DNA of 64,000 nucleotides from Branchiostoma belcheri (Eukaryota > Chordata > Leptocardii > Amphioxiformes > Branchiostomatidae), in contig NW_017803346.1 in NCBI RefSeq assembly GCF_001625305.1, forward strand, positions 206,327 through 270,326. The letters run 5' to 3'. The translations under genes and the position numbers were made by a program. A model generated the notes under the pieces. That model saw nothing but the letters and a program-made list of their open reading frames with translations. It was not told where the DNA came from and did not search any database. Below, one piece after another: positions 43,141-52,784 of this stretch (positions are counted from its first letter, which is position 1; the number at the start of each line of letters is the position of its first letter).

Positions 43141-43724
43141 TTTATTCATGCTCTGTCCAGACTTAATCAGCTTTAGTCACAGGTACAATAAACCTGGTCT
43201 ATTCACCTACATGTATTCAGTACAGGAAAGGCCAGTGCCTCTCTTTCACTGTCTTTAGCACCTAACACATCAACCAGACTGTCTGTGTATTTTCTGCATT
43301 TAGAAATAATTTTGTGCTTGAGGTCTGTCCAGACTTCCAACTGATGCAATACACGTTGTTTTGTTCACTAATTCAGCATAGGAAACAGTAGTCTCTCTCT
43401 GAATGTCTTAAAACTGACTCTGTTCATCATGTTTTGTTGTGACCTGTACTTAGTCAAGTGTGGCAAAAATGTGCAATAAACATCAATGCATTTGTTCATT
43501 CATTCAATAAACCCTTTATTCAGCATAGGAAAGGCAGAATGTCTCTCTGACTGTCTTTCTAGGCTTAAAATCCACCAACCAGAAACCATCTACCAGAAAT
43601 ACTGCCCAGGGCTCATGATTTTTTTGTCCATCAAAATTATCTTTCATAACAAAATTACTGCAGGTGATTGATGTATTTTGTGAAAATGAGGTCTGTGAAG
43701 AGTTAATCAGTTTGTCACTGATAC

Positions 43725-43775
43725 AATAGAATAGAGGATGAACACCATTTTGTTATAGAATGTAGACTGAGTGCG
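43725..43775 (+). mobile_element. LINE ORF2 zinc-knuckle scrap
   Basis: AGAATAGAGGATGAACACCA reads RIEDEHHFVIECRLSA then stop, matching the VEDExHFhhxC motif also seen at 45345-45385. Confidence 0.6.
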
Positions 43776-44028
43776 TAACAAAGAGTTCTGAAGTTTTTTG
43801 GGGGAGGTTGGAGAAGGTTTTTCAGTTGTAAAATCATCACAATCCAGCCTTAGTGTCTGTCTGGTTGATTGGGTAATAAAGTTTTATGTTTCGTGAAATC
43901 ACAGAGACATTTGTTGTGATGGATGTTAGTTTGTCGCACTTTGCTCTTTTGGGAGGGATTAAAGTTAATAAGATTGACACTGATTAAAAAAAATAATGTG
44001 GAATTCTGAAAATAATTTCATCTGGTTA

Positions 44029-44433
44029 GGCCATGTTGATTAATTTTGATTATATGGATGACATCCGCGCGCGCATGAATTTTCGGCCGTTTCCAAAAAA
44101 AAAAGTTTTCAATCATACTGTAAATCATACAATCAACAGTTGCAAAATGAGCAAACATATACCGTAAGGTACAAAAAAAATATTTGAAAATGATACCATT
44201 GTCGTAGAATGCCAAAAATTAAATGAAAAAAGACGAAAATGTGAAGAAATGAATTTGGAGTGTAGATTATTCGCCATACCATACTCTGTGTCATTTGTTC
44301 AACCTTCATGACCACATAGATTTCATGATGAAAGCAACTTTTTTTTTTTGCAAAACTTTTTTTTTATTCGCACGCTCGCATCAGTTTTGGGGTCCCCAGA
44401 TGATGTCATCCATATAATCAAATCAACATGGCC
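44029..44433. mobile_element. Harbinger-like MITE II, complete
   Basis: Begins GGCCATGTTGATTAATTTTG with TTATATGGATGACATC next and ends in the inverted equivalent. TTA lies at 44026-44028 and 44434-44436. Confidence 0.85.
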
Positions 44434-44457
44434 TTAGTAGAACATAGGATAGTGTTT

Positions 44458-44745
44458 AGGCCACACCAATTTAATTTTTTGCCGGTGTCTTTTAAAGGCA
44501 TCCAAAGCAATTTCAAATTAAGGCAGCAAAACGTTCTGGAAATATTCTGAATAAGGCAATCTTTGTGATATTGACACACACTGCTTCACATACATATACT
44601 TAGCACATTTGAGTCAGTATTTCATACATGAGTCCTTTATTTTCTGGGTGGTACCCTAAAAATCTTCCAAGGGCCCTTCCAGTAACCATTTGTTGTCAGA
44701 ATTTTGGGAATTTTTGCTCCATGAGGGTCAATAAACAAAGTTTAT
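44458..44745 (+). mobile_element. MITE I end fused to MITE III copy
   Basis: GGCCACACCAATTTAATTTT (44459-44481) is cut short and followed at 44493 by TTAAAGGCATCCAAAGCAAT, the start of family III, whose right end is missing. Confidence 0.6.
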
Positions 44746-44771
44746 AAGTACATTTTTTAGTTACTGCATAA

Positions 44772-45147
44772 GGCCACACCAATTTAATTTGTTGGTTCTC
44801 GGATTCGCCTCTTTGTTTTTTTCTGATTTGCAAAAAAAAAATAAAATTGATTCTAGTCCTGAATCAACTGAAAAATGCTCATATTTTGCCCCCAACAGTT
44901 GAGGAAAGTCCTTTTCTTCCTACTTGTTACAGTTTTCCCATCTATCATTGCAGTGGTTTGATTAAAAGTTCAAAATTCAATGTTTAAGTTTTAACCCAGC
45001 CTTTTGTGTTGACTTCATGACTCATTCCGTAGCATTTAAGCCTATAATGGGATGCCTAGACCTGTTTTTATTTTTTATTTTTTCGCCCTGTCGCTTCATA
45101 TTTTTTCTGAAAAAATCCGAGAACCAACAAATTAAATTGGTGTGGCC
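44772..45147 (+). mobile_element. Harbinger-like MITE subfamily I, complete reference copy (376 bp)
   Basis: Terminal inverted repeats of about 35 bp start GGCCACACCAATTTAATTTG and run through TTGGTTCTCGGATT. TAA lies at 44769-44771 and 45148-45150. The interior is AT-rich and non-coding. Confidence 0.9.
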
Positions 45148-45204
45148 TAAGTTGCCAAGCTAAGGGCTTTGGGGCTAGGGTATCTATATTGTAAGAAAGA
45201 AGAA

Positions 45205-45425
45205 TATCTTATATTATAGCAAATGTACGTCATAGATCCACCATTACAAAACTAAGAATCAGTTGTCACAAACTGCGAATCGAATCAGGAAGACATAACC
45301 GCACTCCCCTAGAGCAAAGAATATGTCAATTTTGTAGTCTAGATAGAGTAGAGGACGAAGTACATTTTACCATAGATTGTTCTTTATCTGACAGTAATAG
45401 ACACATACTTTTTGGATGTTCTAAG
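45205..45425 (+). mobile_element. LINE ORF2 C-terminal fragment with zinc knuckle
   Basis: The frame reads ISYIIANVRHRSTITKLRIS, CHKLRIESGRHNRTPLEQRI and CQFCSLDRVEDEVHF.. with a CxxC...H...C pattern. This is the standard C-terminal knuckle of a group of animal non-LTR retrotransposons. It runs into the assembly gap. Confidence 0.8.
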
Positions 45426-45445
45426 NNNNNNNNNNNNNNNNNNNN
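45426..45445. other. assembly gap (20 N)
   Basis: Short gap of undetermined bases between a LINE fragment and a second near-identical MITE I copy. Confidence 1.
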
Positions 45446-45815
45446 ACACCAATTTAATTTGTTGGTTCTCGGATTCGCCTCTTTGTTTTTTTCTGATTTG
45501 CAAAAAAAAAATAAAATTGATTCTAGTCCTGAATCAACTGAAAAATGCTCATATTTTGCCCCCAACAGTTGAAGGAAAGTCCTTTTCTCCTACTTGTTAC
45601 AGTTTTCCCATCTATCATTGCAGTGGTTGATTAAAAGTCAAAATTCAATGTTTAAGTTTTAACCCAGCCTTTTGTGTTGACTTCATGACTCATTCCGTAG
45701 CATTTAAGCCTATAATGGGATGCCTAGACCTTGTTTTTATTTTTTATTTTTTCGCCCTGTCGCTTCATTTTTTTCTGAAAAAATCCGAGAACCAACAAAT
45801 TAAATTGGTGTGGCC
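45446..45815 (+). mobile_element. Harbinger-like MITE subfamily I, second near-identical copy
   Basis: Identical to 44772-45147 except for a few single-base indels and a short deletion. Followed by TAA at 45816-45818. Its first bases fall in the gap. Confidence 0.85.
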
Positions 45816-45839
45816 TAAAGTTAGGTTGTGGCATATCTA

Positions 45840-46165
45840 CAAAATGTAGCACTTAAGCAAAATTGATACATGGTACATGTAGCAGTGTTATGCAGGCAGA
45901 CCAGTTCAGACCAGAACTTATTTTCCAATTCTAATTTACCAGCCTTTAGTTTGTAGGTTTGACACTGATGTAAGAATATCTACAAAATGTAGCACTTAAG
46001 CAAAATTGATACATGTACATGTAGCAGTCTGTGCTTCGCAGGCAGACCAGTTCAGACCAGTTGTGGACTATCCTTAGGCCTTTATATCTACAAAACGTAT
46101 CACTTTAGGGCCAAATTGATACATTGTACATGTAGCAGACCAGTTCAGACCAGTTGTGGACTATC
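45840..46165 (+). repeat. tandem repeat with GTACATGTAGCAG and CAGACCAGTTCAGACCAG
   Basis: Three units (about 45836, 45975 and 46085) of ATCTACAAAATGTAGCACTT, AATTGATACAT, GCAGACCAGTTCAGACCAG. A further copy lies at 49370-49520. Confidence 0.85.
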
Positions 46166-46344
46166 CTCAGGCCTTTTGCCAGCTTTAGTGCACAGGAGTT
46201 AGATATTTCCCAATTCTAATGACAAATCTAAATTACCAGCGGAGAGTTTACCAGAAATACAGTGCAAATAAAACACCTTACGCCAAGTTACGGTATCATA
46301 GTCACATGACCTGCACCTGTCTGGCTGTTTAATCACTTATTAAA

Positions 46345-46599
46345 AGCACGTCGGCAGAACGTACTGCACCTGCGCAAAACCCGTAATGCATTGTACATAG
46401 CACTTCAGAAGAACGTCTCATATAAGGTTGTATTTGCTCGTATAAGGTTAACATTCCGACAGTAGTTTTCAAATGTTATGTCGGAAAAAATATCGTCTGC
46501 AACAAGCAAAATTCTAAATTGCAACGTTGATCAAACATCCACCGAATACCTTGAAAATCCAGGGTTCTGCGCAGGCGCAGTACGTTCTGCCGACGTGCT
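46345..46599. mobile_element. Mutator-like MITE with 9-bp target duplication
   Basis: Terminal inverted repeats begin AGCACGTCGGCAGAACGTAC and continue TGC(A/G)CCTGCGCA (at least 31 of 32 matching). The element is 255 bp, with CTTATTAAA on both sides (46336-46344 and 46600-46608). A 9-bp duplication is characteristic of MULE-type transposition. Non-autonomous, no open frame. A half copy is at 34565-34661. Confidence 0.85.
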
Positions 46600-46614
46600 C
46601 TTATTAAATACTTA

Positions 46615-46940
46615 ATGATGGGTTAAACCAACTCACACCTCAGTAAAGGGATGTTGTTTATATTGTTTATTGAATACATACTGACCAACTCATACTTCAA
46701 TAAGGTGTTTATATTGCTCATTATATACTTACTGATGGGTTACGGGTTAAACCAATGCACACCTCTGGGGTGTTTATAATGCTATTAATAAATTCTGACT
46801 CCACAATAAAGGGGTGTTATTTTGCCTAGTAAATACTTACTGTATTTGTATTATAATTGTCTTGGCTTGGCATCGTTTCCGAAGATTTTAACATAGCCCA
46901 TTAAACACTAACCGTGTATGGGTTAAACCAACTCACCAAC
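46615..46940 (+). repeat. GGGTTAAACCAACTCACACC degenerate repeats
   Basis: About five units with GGGTTAAACCAA.TCACACCT, AAAGGGGTGTT and TTATTAAATACTTACTGATG. Confidence 0.7.
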
Positions 46941-47021
46941 TAATTGAGTGGCCCTGAGCAAACATGTACGTAAGCTGGACTTTGACTTGGGGCGAGGCTG
47001 CCACATCAGCAGGAAACAATC

Positions 47022-48842
47022 ATGGCGGCTGCACCGTCAAGTTTGGGGACACAAATCCGTGAGGAACTGTCCTGCAGCATCTGCCTGGAGCTGTTCACCA
47101 GGCCCAAGGTGCTGCCCTGTCAGCACACCTTCTGTCAGGACTGTCTACAGGACCATGCAAGTAGGCGACTACCCCTCCAGTGCCCAAACTGTCGTCGGCA
47201 GGTCAGGCTGCCACCCCAGGGGGTCGCAGGTTTGCCAGACAATCTCATGGCAGCAAATATGTGTGAAAGATTCCAAAACCAGGCTACACTGACAGGGGAA
47301 ACAAGGCAGCAACCCCAGTCTGCAAACAGGTGCAGTTCTCACCCTTCTGAGGTACTCAAACAGTTCTGTAAACAATGTCAGATTCCAATTTGCGAACAGT
47401 GTTTTGAAGAGGCCCATGATGATCATCTCACAACAACCATCAAAAAAGCTGCACAAGAAAGGAGTTCCACAGTCCAGGCCTTGATCAACGATGGAAGAAA
47501 TATCATGGAAAGTTACTTTAGCTTCCTCAGAAGTCTGAGGGAAGAAGAGAAAACCCTGAATGAAAAGAAACAGCAGAGAGACAACAGCATCATTCAGGCC
47601 TACAACCAAATGGTGCAGAAACTGGCCAAGAGAAGAGACCACCTCTTGTCTGAATCAGAAGAAAACCACACAAAAAACGTGGACAGAGTACAGACTGAAA
47701 GGGACCGAGTGTTGGCAGATGTCAATGAACTGTCTGCTGCCTGTGATCGAGCAGAACAAGAACTGCAGCAGGGATGGGTCGAGATTCTCAGTCAGCAAAC
47801 CGCTCTGACAGAGGTGGTAGGAAAGTACAGAGGAAAAGCAGCACCAACTCCTGTACAAACCCAGCCTGCTGTCTTTCAGCCCACAGACACCCCCGTGCCA
47901 GTATTGGGACAAGTGACGGTCCAGTCTCTCCCATCTGCACCTATCCCAGCAGCACCTGCAGCAAGGGGCACAGGTCATCACCATGGTAACCAAAGGCAAG
48001 GGGAGCATCAGCCTCAGAAGGTGACATTTGGTGAACTGGGATCAGGAACAGGTCAGTTCATGTGTCCAAGTGGTGTTACAGTGTCAGATGAAGGGGAGAT
48101 TTTTGTAGCAGACAGTGGGAACCAGAGAATCCAAGTCTTCACCCTGCAGGGAACGTTTGTCCGACAGTTCCCAACAGTCGTGTCAGGTGGACACGAGATA
48201 CACCCACTTGATGTGGCCATGGACGGGGAGGGGAACCTGTGGGTGGTGCGTTACACAGGCTCTAGATCTGCTGGGTTTGCTGTGCAGTACAACAAACAGG
48301 GCAGGGTGCTGAGGAAGTCTGACCTACAGAAAAAAAGGTGTCCCAGAGCAGTTGCCGTGGACACCAGGAGGAACCACATCCTCATCACACAAACCACAGT
48401 AGACTGGGACAACAAACATGGTCAAGTTTTAGTGTTCAGGCCAGATGGAACACTTGTGAGAACTGTGGGTCAGCAGCAGAGAATGAAGCGCCCAGAGTAC
48501 ATCACTGTGGACGGGGAAGGGAACATTCTTGTGTCAGACTGGGAGAACCACTGTGTCTATGTGTACAAGGAGGACGGACAGTTTCTGTTCCAGTTTGGAG
48601 GCAGGGGAAGAGGTGAAGGTCAGCTGAAGCAACCTAGTGGCATCTGTACAGACAGGGCAGGGAACATCATCGTGGCAGACCATGGAAACAGCCGTGTGGA
48701 GATGTTTGACAAGACAGGAAAATTCCTCAAACACATCACTACAGACATGAAGGAGCCATGGGCTGTTGCCATGGCAACACAGGGACAGCTGGTAGTAACT
48801 AATCATATGGAGGACAAAGTCAGCATATTCCAGAACTTCTGA
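47022..48842 (+). CDS. intronless TRIM-NHL protein (RING, B-box, coiled coil, NHL)
   Basis: Complete single-exon gene of 606 codons, probably an E3 ubiquitin ligase and possibly RNA-binding through its NHL propeller. RING C3HC4 ligands: C18, C21, C33, H35, C38, C41, C54, C57. B-box2 ligands: C104, H107, C116, C119, C124, C127, H132, H135. A coiled coil follows at about 140-270, a Pro/Gln-rich linker at 272-333, and an NHL beta-propeller from about 334 to the end (repeats marked by PSGVTVSDEGEIFVADSGN and PSGICTDRAGNIIVADHGN). There is no filamin domain between coiled coil and propeller, so the order resembles TRIM32 rather than TRIM2/3/71. The ATG has a good context (A at -3, G at +4). Lack of introns suggests a retrocopy-derived lineage expansion, common for TRIM genes in amphioxus. 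All zinc ligands are present, so it looks functional. Confidence 0.95.
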   Translation: MAAAPSSLGTQIREELSCSICLELFTRPKVLPCQHTFCQDCLQDHASRRLPLQCPNCRRQVRLPPQGVAGLPDNLMAANMCERFQNQATLTGETRQQPQSANRCSSHPSEVLKQFCKQCQIPICEQCFEEAHDDHLTTTIKKAAQERSSTVQALINDGRNIMESYFSFLRSLREEEKTLNEKKQQRDNSIIQAYNQMVQKLAKRRDHLLSESEENHTKNVDRVQTERDRVLADVNELSAACDRAEQELQQGWVEILSQQTALTEVVGKYRGKAAPTPVQTQPAVFQPTDTPVPVLGQVTVQSLPSAPIPAAPAARGTGHHHGNQRQGEHQPQKVTFGELGSGTGQFMCPSGVTVSDEGEIFVADSGNQRIQVFTLQGTFVRQFPTVVSGGHEIHPLDVAMDGEGNLWVVRYTGSRSAGFAVQYNKQGRVLRKSDLQKKRCPRAVAVDTRRNHILITQTTVDWDNKHGQVLVFRPDGTLVRTVGQQQRMKRPEYITVDGEGNILVSDWENHCVYVYKEDGQFLFQFGGRGRGEGQLKQPSGICTDRAGNIIVADHGNSRVEMFDKTGKFLKHITTDMKEPWAVAMATQGQLVVTNHMEDKVSIFQNF

Positions 48843-48942
48843 ATCTAAGATAACAAATTTTAAAGCAAGCAACTTAGTCTAAACCAATCTGTAAGAATAT
48901 CAATTTGCAAAATCTGTTGTGTATATTAAAGTAAGTAACCTC

Positions 48943-48964
48943 TTATGTGTGTGTGTGTGCGTGC
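48943..48964 (+). repeat. (GT)n microsatellite in TRIM 3' region
   Basis: TGTGTGTGTGTGTGCGTG about 100 bases after the stop codon. Confidence 0.85.
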
Positions 48965-48994
48965 TCCTGGCTTAAATAGAACACACTCGACTAA

Positions 48995-49000
48995 AATAAA
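48995..49000 (+). terminator. likely polyadenylation signal of the TRIM gene
   Basis: The first AATAAA downstream of the stop, 153 bases after it, in AT-rich sequence. Cleavage site not determined. Confidence 0.5.
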
Positions 49001-49189
49001 ACTTTGCCACTAATAGATACAGTTAGAACAGAAAATATGTACACCTTGCAATGGATGTTACATGTATTATAAATTGATCATGATTAGGAATATAGATAGA
49101 TTAAGGTAGATAATTTAATCAGTAAACTACAAATGAATGTAAATTAAAAAAAAATGGAAAAACTTTTTTTTGACCAGTCACAATTCTCG

Positions 49190-49265
49190 AGGAAGGTGAC
49201 AGATGGTCACTGAAACGTCGGCTGAATAAAAGACCTGGTTCTGTAAAAAGAGTCTCTTTACTCAA
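49190..49265 (+). repeat. dispersed repeat with GGTGACAGATGGTCACTGAAA
   Basis: GAAGGTGACAGATGGTCACT, AAACGTCGGCTGAATAAAA. The same phrase is at 61010-61060 and ends AATAAA, like a retroelement tail. It contains a short GTGACAGATGGTCAC inverted repeat. Confidence 0.6.
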
Positions 49266-49299
49266 TGCATACCAACCTGATGAAACTATTCACTGGATT

Positions 49300-49570
49300 G
49301 ACATTAAGCCCTGAACAGGCCATGCACCAACTAAAGTCGTTCCCCAATTCTAATGACAAATCTAATTTACCAACCCTGACTTCATAAGTTTGACACTGAT
49401 GTAACAAATGTAGATATCTAGGGCCAACTTGATACATTGTACATGTACATGTAGCAGACCAGTTCAGACCAGTTGTGGACTATCCTCAGGCATTTTGCCA
49501 GCTTTCGTGCACAGGGACCTGAAGCCCTGGACAGGCCATGCACCGACTAAAGTCGTTCCCCAATTTTAAT
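49300..49570 (+). repeat. direct duplication with CAGGCCATGCACC.ACTAAAG
   Basis: AGCCCTGAACAGGCCATGCA to CGTTCCCCAATT.TAATG occurs at 49306-49355 and 49512-49570. Between them is a unit of the 45840 repeat. Confidence 0.75.
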
Positions 49571-49869
49571 GGCAAATTTAATTTACACGACTCGTTAACC
49601 CACAGTCTGCTGAGAGTTAATAAGTTTGACACGTATAAAATAAACGGATTCATTACCACAGGAAAGTTAGAGGACAGCGAAACTGGGGCCACTCTAAGTT
49701 GTATTGTTGGTTCTTGGATTTATGAAGAAAATTCCTGCCAGGATCCCTCCATGTAGACCCTCTTAGGACATAAATATTACTGCTACATTTTCTCACTTTC
49801 TCCAGAAATAATGCTCATACGTTTTCACAATTTGTCCACACATATAACTGCTTCATTCTCTCATTTACA

Positions 49870-50400
49870 TTTAAATGTTGCCAGGATCCCCCATGCAGAT
49901 CCTCTATATTTATGTGGGCTCCTGCTGACTGGAAAGTTTAAGTGTCAGGATCCCCCCATACAGACCCTCTAGATTTATGGGGGGCTCCTGCTGACTGGGA
50001 GTTTAAGTGTCAGAATCCCCCCATGCGGACCCTCTATATTTATGGGGGACTCCTGCTGACTGGGAAGTTTAAGTGTCAGAATCTCCCCATACAGACCTTC
50101 TATATTTATGGGGGGCTCCTGCTGAATTGGAAGTTTAAGTGTCAGAATCCCCCCATACAGACCCTCTATATTCATGGGGGCTCCTGCTGACTGGGAAGTT
50201 TAAGTGTCAGAATCCCCCCATGCAGACCCTCTATTTTATGGGGGGCTCCTGCTGACTGGGAAGTTTAAGTGTCAGGATCCCTCCGTACAGACCCTCTAGA
50301 TTTATGCCTGCCGAGTTGGGAGTTTACATGTAAGTGTCAGAATCCCCCCATACAGACCCCCTATATTTATGGGGGGCTCCTGCTGATTCTGGAGTTTAAA
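49870..50400 (+). repeat. ~65-bp tandem repeat, about eight copies
   Basis: Units CAGAATCCCCCCATACAGAC, CCTCTATATTTATGGGGGGC, TCCTGCTGACTGGGAAGTTT, AAGTGT. Confidence 0.9.
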
Positions 50401-50579
50401 GTGCTGTTCACAAACGCAGGCACATTATTATTTCTCACGCATCTCATCTTCCGTTCTGGCTCTTAAGCAAATCAATTAACGATTCGTTAGGGAAAAATGG
50501 GGAGGATAATTAATGACGAATGACATCATTTTCATTCTGCAGATTACCACATACATTTTCAGATTGTGTGCAGAAATAT

Positions 50580-51005
50580 TACTGGAGCTACATTTTCTCA
50601 TTGTCACTACAAATATTACTGCTACATTGTCTCCACAAATAATACTGCTACATTCTACATACATGTATTACTGCTACATTTCTCCACAAGTATATAACTG
50701 CTACATTTCTCCACAAATATTACTGCTACATTTTCTCATTGTCACAACAAATAATACTGCTACATTCCACAAATATTACTGCTACATTCTACAAATATTA
50801 CTGCTACATTCCACAAATATTACTGCTACATTCTACAAATATTACTGCTGCATTCCACAAATATTACTGCTACATTCTACAAATATTATTGCTACATTCC
50901 ACAAATATTATTGCTACATCCACAAACAATACTGCTACATTCCACAAATATTACTGCTACATTCCACAAATATTACTGCTACATTTTCTCATTGTCTGCA
51001 GAAAT
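50580..51005 (+). repeat. ~21-bp ATTACTGCTACATTCCACAAA tandem repeat
   Basis: About 18 copies of a 20-22-bp unit (ATTACTGCTACATTC then CACAAAT). Longer variants contain TTTTCTCATTGTC. It ends at the left flank of the 757-bp palindrome. Confidence 0.9.
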
Positions 51006-51011
51006 ATTACT

Positions 51012-51768
51012 AACAGCGAGCAGATTATTATTGGAATGAGCAGAGCACTTTGGACTAATCTCTCTGGCTGTTCACAGCTTAGAGGTACATATCCAATATT
51101 TTGTCAAAAACATCTCTGTTACATAGCGGATCATAATGAACCCCAGCAGGGGTCTTCACGCTTCGTTAAAAGTTTAAAAATCTCAGGATTTATTCCAAAG
51201 ATCTCAATATTTTAGACGAAATCTTGAGATCTTATGAGACAATCTTGAGATTTTTCATGACAATCTCAAGATCTTGCAGAAAATCTTAAGATGAAAATGA
51301 AAGGTCTCAAGATCTTTCCAAGTTGTTTTCAAAGCATCTTGAGATTTTTTCATAGCATCTCGAGATGCTTTAAAAATCTCAAGATTACTTTATAAATCAT
51401 GAGATCTTTAAAAAAAAACTTGATATTTTTAAAGCATATCGAGATGCTATGAAAAAATCTCAAGATGGTTTAAAAACAACTTGAAAGATCTTGAGACCTC
51501 TCGTTTTCATCTTAAGATTTTCTGAAAGATCTTGAGATTGTCTCATAAGATCTCAAGATTTCGTCTAAAATATTGAGATCTTTGGAATAAATCCTGAGAT
51601 TTTTACACTTTTAACGAAGCGTGAAGACCCCCGCTGGGGTTCATTATGATCCGCTATGTAACAGAGATGTTTTTGACAAAATATTGGATATGTACCTCTA
51701 AGCTGTGAATAGCCAGAGACATTAGTCCAAAGTGCTCTGCTCATTCCAATAATAATCTGCTCGCTGTT
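51012..51768. mobile_element. 757-bp foldback element with TACT target duplication
   Basis: Two arms of about 370 bases are near-perfect inverted repeats around a centre near 51390. The outer ends are AACAGCGAGCAGATTATTAT and its complement. TACT lies immediately outside each end (51008-51011 and 51769-51772). Inner parts of each arm are built of ATCTTGAGATT-type words that are themselves near-palindromic. No protein frame. A transcript would form one very long hairpin. Confidence 0.88.
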
Positions 51769-52085
51769 TACTGTCTTGCCTATTCTTCAGGCTTACACTA
51801 ATTTTTTTTATGTCTTTGTAGGGCCGGCATTCTTATCAGTTCGTTTTTGTACCGGTATCTTTTAATTTCCATCAGGAAAGTGGCAGTGTGTTGCTACTGC
51901 CCTGCCAATTTGATACTGTCTTGTGGCCAATTTAATGCTATCTTGTAGCGAGCGAAAGATCTGCTTGGAGATTACTAAAGGCAGGTCTACATGGAAAGTT
52001 GCCAAAGTTCTGTCCAAGTAAATTTCATTTTATATCCTATTGGATTGGTGCAGGGGTGAAGTTATGCTGCCCAATACATAAGGCA

Positions 52086-52135
52086 GCACCAATTTCATTC
52101 GTTGGTTCTTAGATTCGCCTCTTCATTTTTTATTC
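52086..52135 (+). mobile_element. Harbinger-like MITE subfamily I, left-end scrap
   Basis: GCAGCACCAATTTCATTCGT, TGGTTCTTAGATTCGCCTCT; then interrupted. Confidence 0.6.
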
Positions 52136-52213
52136 CATTGGATTGATCCTGATGGAAAAGATTCCAGTACAAGAAGAAAGCCCAATAAAATTATTGAAAA
52201 ATTAGCAAAAGCC

Positions 52214-52445
52214 TAACATCTGTGTCCGACTCCATAATATCACCAGGGTCCATAATATCACCACCTTGAGAAAAAGTGTGCTTAAAGATATTTTTACTGC
52301 AGCATACTTTTGGTATGCACTCCTGCACACCTCAAATGTACATACATTGTACCTAGGGTATGTTGCAGTAAAAATATCTTTAACCACACTTTTTCTCAAG
52401 GTGGCGATATTATGGACCCTGGTGATATTATGGACACAGATGTTA
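52214..52445. mobile_element. 232-bp foldback element
   Basis: Left arm TAACATCTGTGTCCGACTCC...TTTTTACTGCAGCATAC (to about 52308) pairs with the right arm from about 52358 to 52445. A 6-base insertion in the left arm and a few mismatches are seen. Each arm contains two CCATAATATCACC direct repeats. The loop is about 50 bases. No coding capacity. Confidence 0.8.
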
Positions 52446-52784
52446 ACCCTCAGCTTGGTGAGTACTGAATAGCCATCCAGTGGAACTGGTGTAAGTTTTG
52501 CCTAACTACACAGTCACCATGCCTAACAACATGTGCATTCTGCCTAACTCTGCAACTCCACCGACACTGCTGAAAATTTGCCAAGGCTCTTAAGTACTTA
52601 ACAGCAGGATTTGGTGCAGTCCTGGGAATTACTGTCAAACTGCACTTAACTAGTAATGCTGCGGTGGAAATGCCTTTAGTTGGAAAACTTTGACGGGAAA
52701 TACATAAATTGTTACTCCTGGTGTTTTAAGATAAAAACCTGTCATTTTTCTCCATAGACTCAATAGCCTACATTAGCATTTCTA

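Noticed and set aside
42893-43258. A host gene (121-codon plus-strand frame)
   Set aside because: The motifs match the C-terminal end of CR1/L2-like reverse transcriptase ORFs and the frame decays into repeat sequence after SFFPR.
47169-47642. 157-codon minus-strand frame
   Set aside because: Antisense to the TRIM RING/B-box/coiled-coil coding sequence.
50513-51215. Two long plus-strand frames of YYCYIPQILLLHSTNI-like repeats
   Set aside because: Translations of the ~21-bp ATTACTGCTACATTC satellite running into the foldback element.
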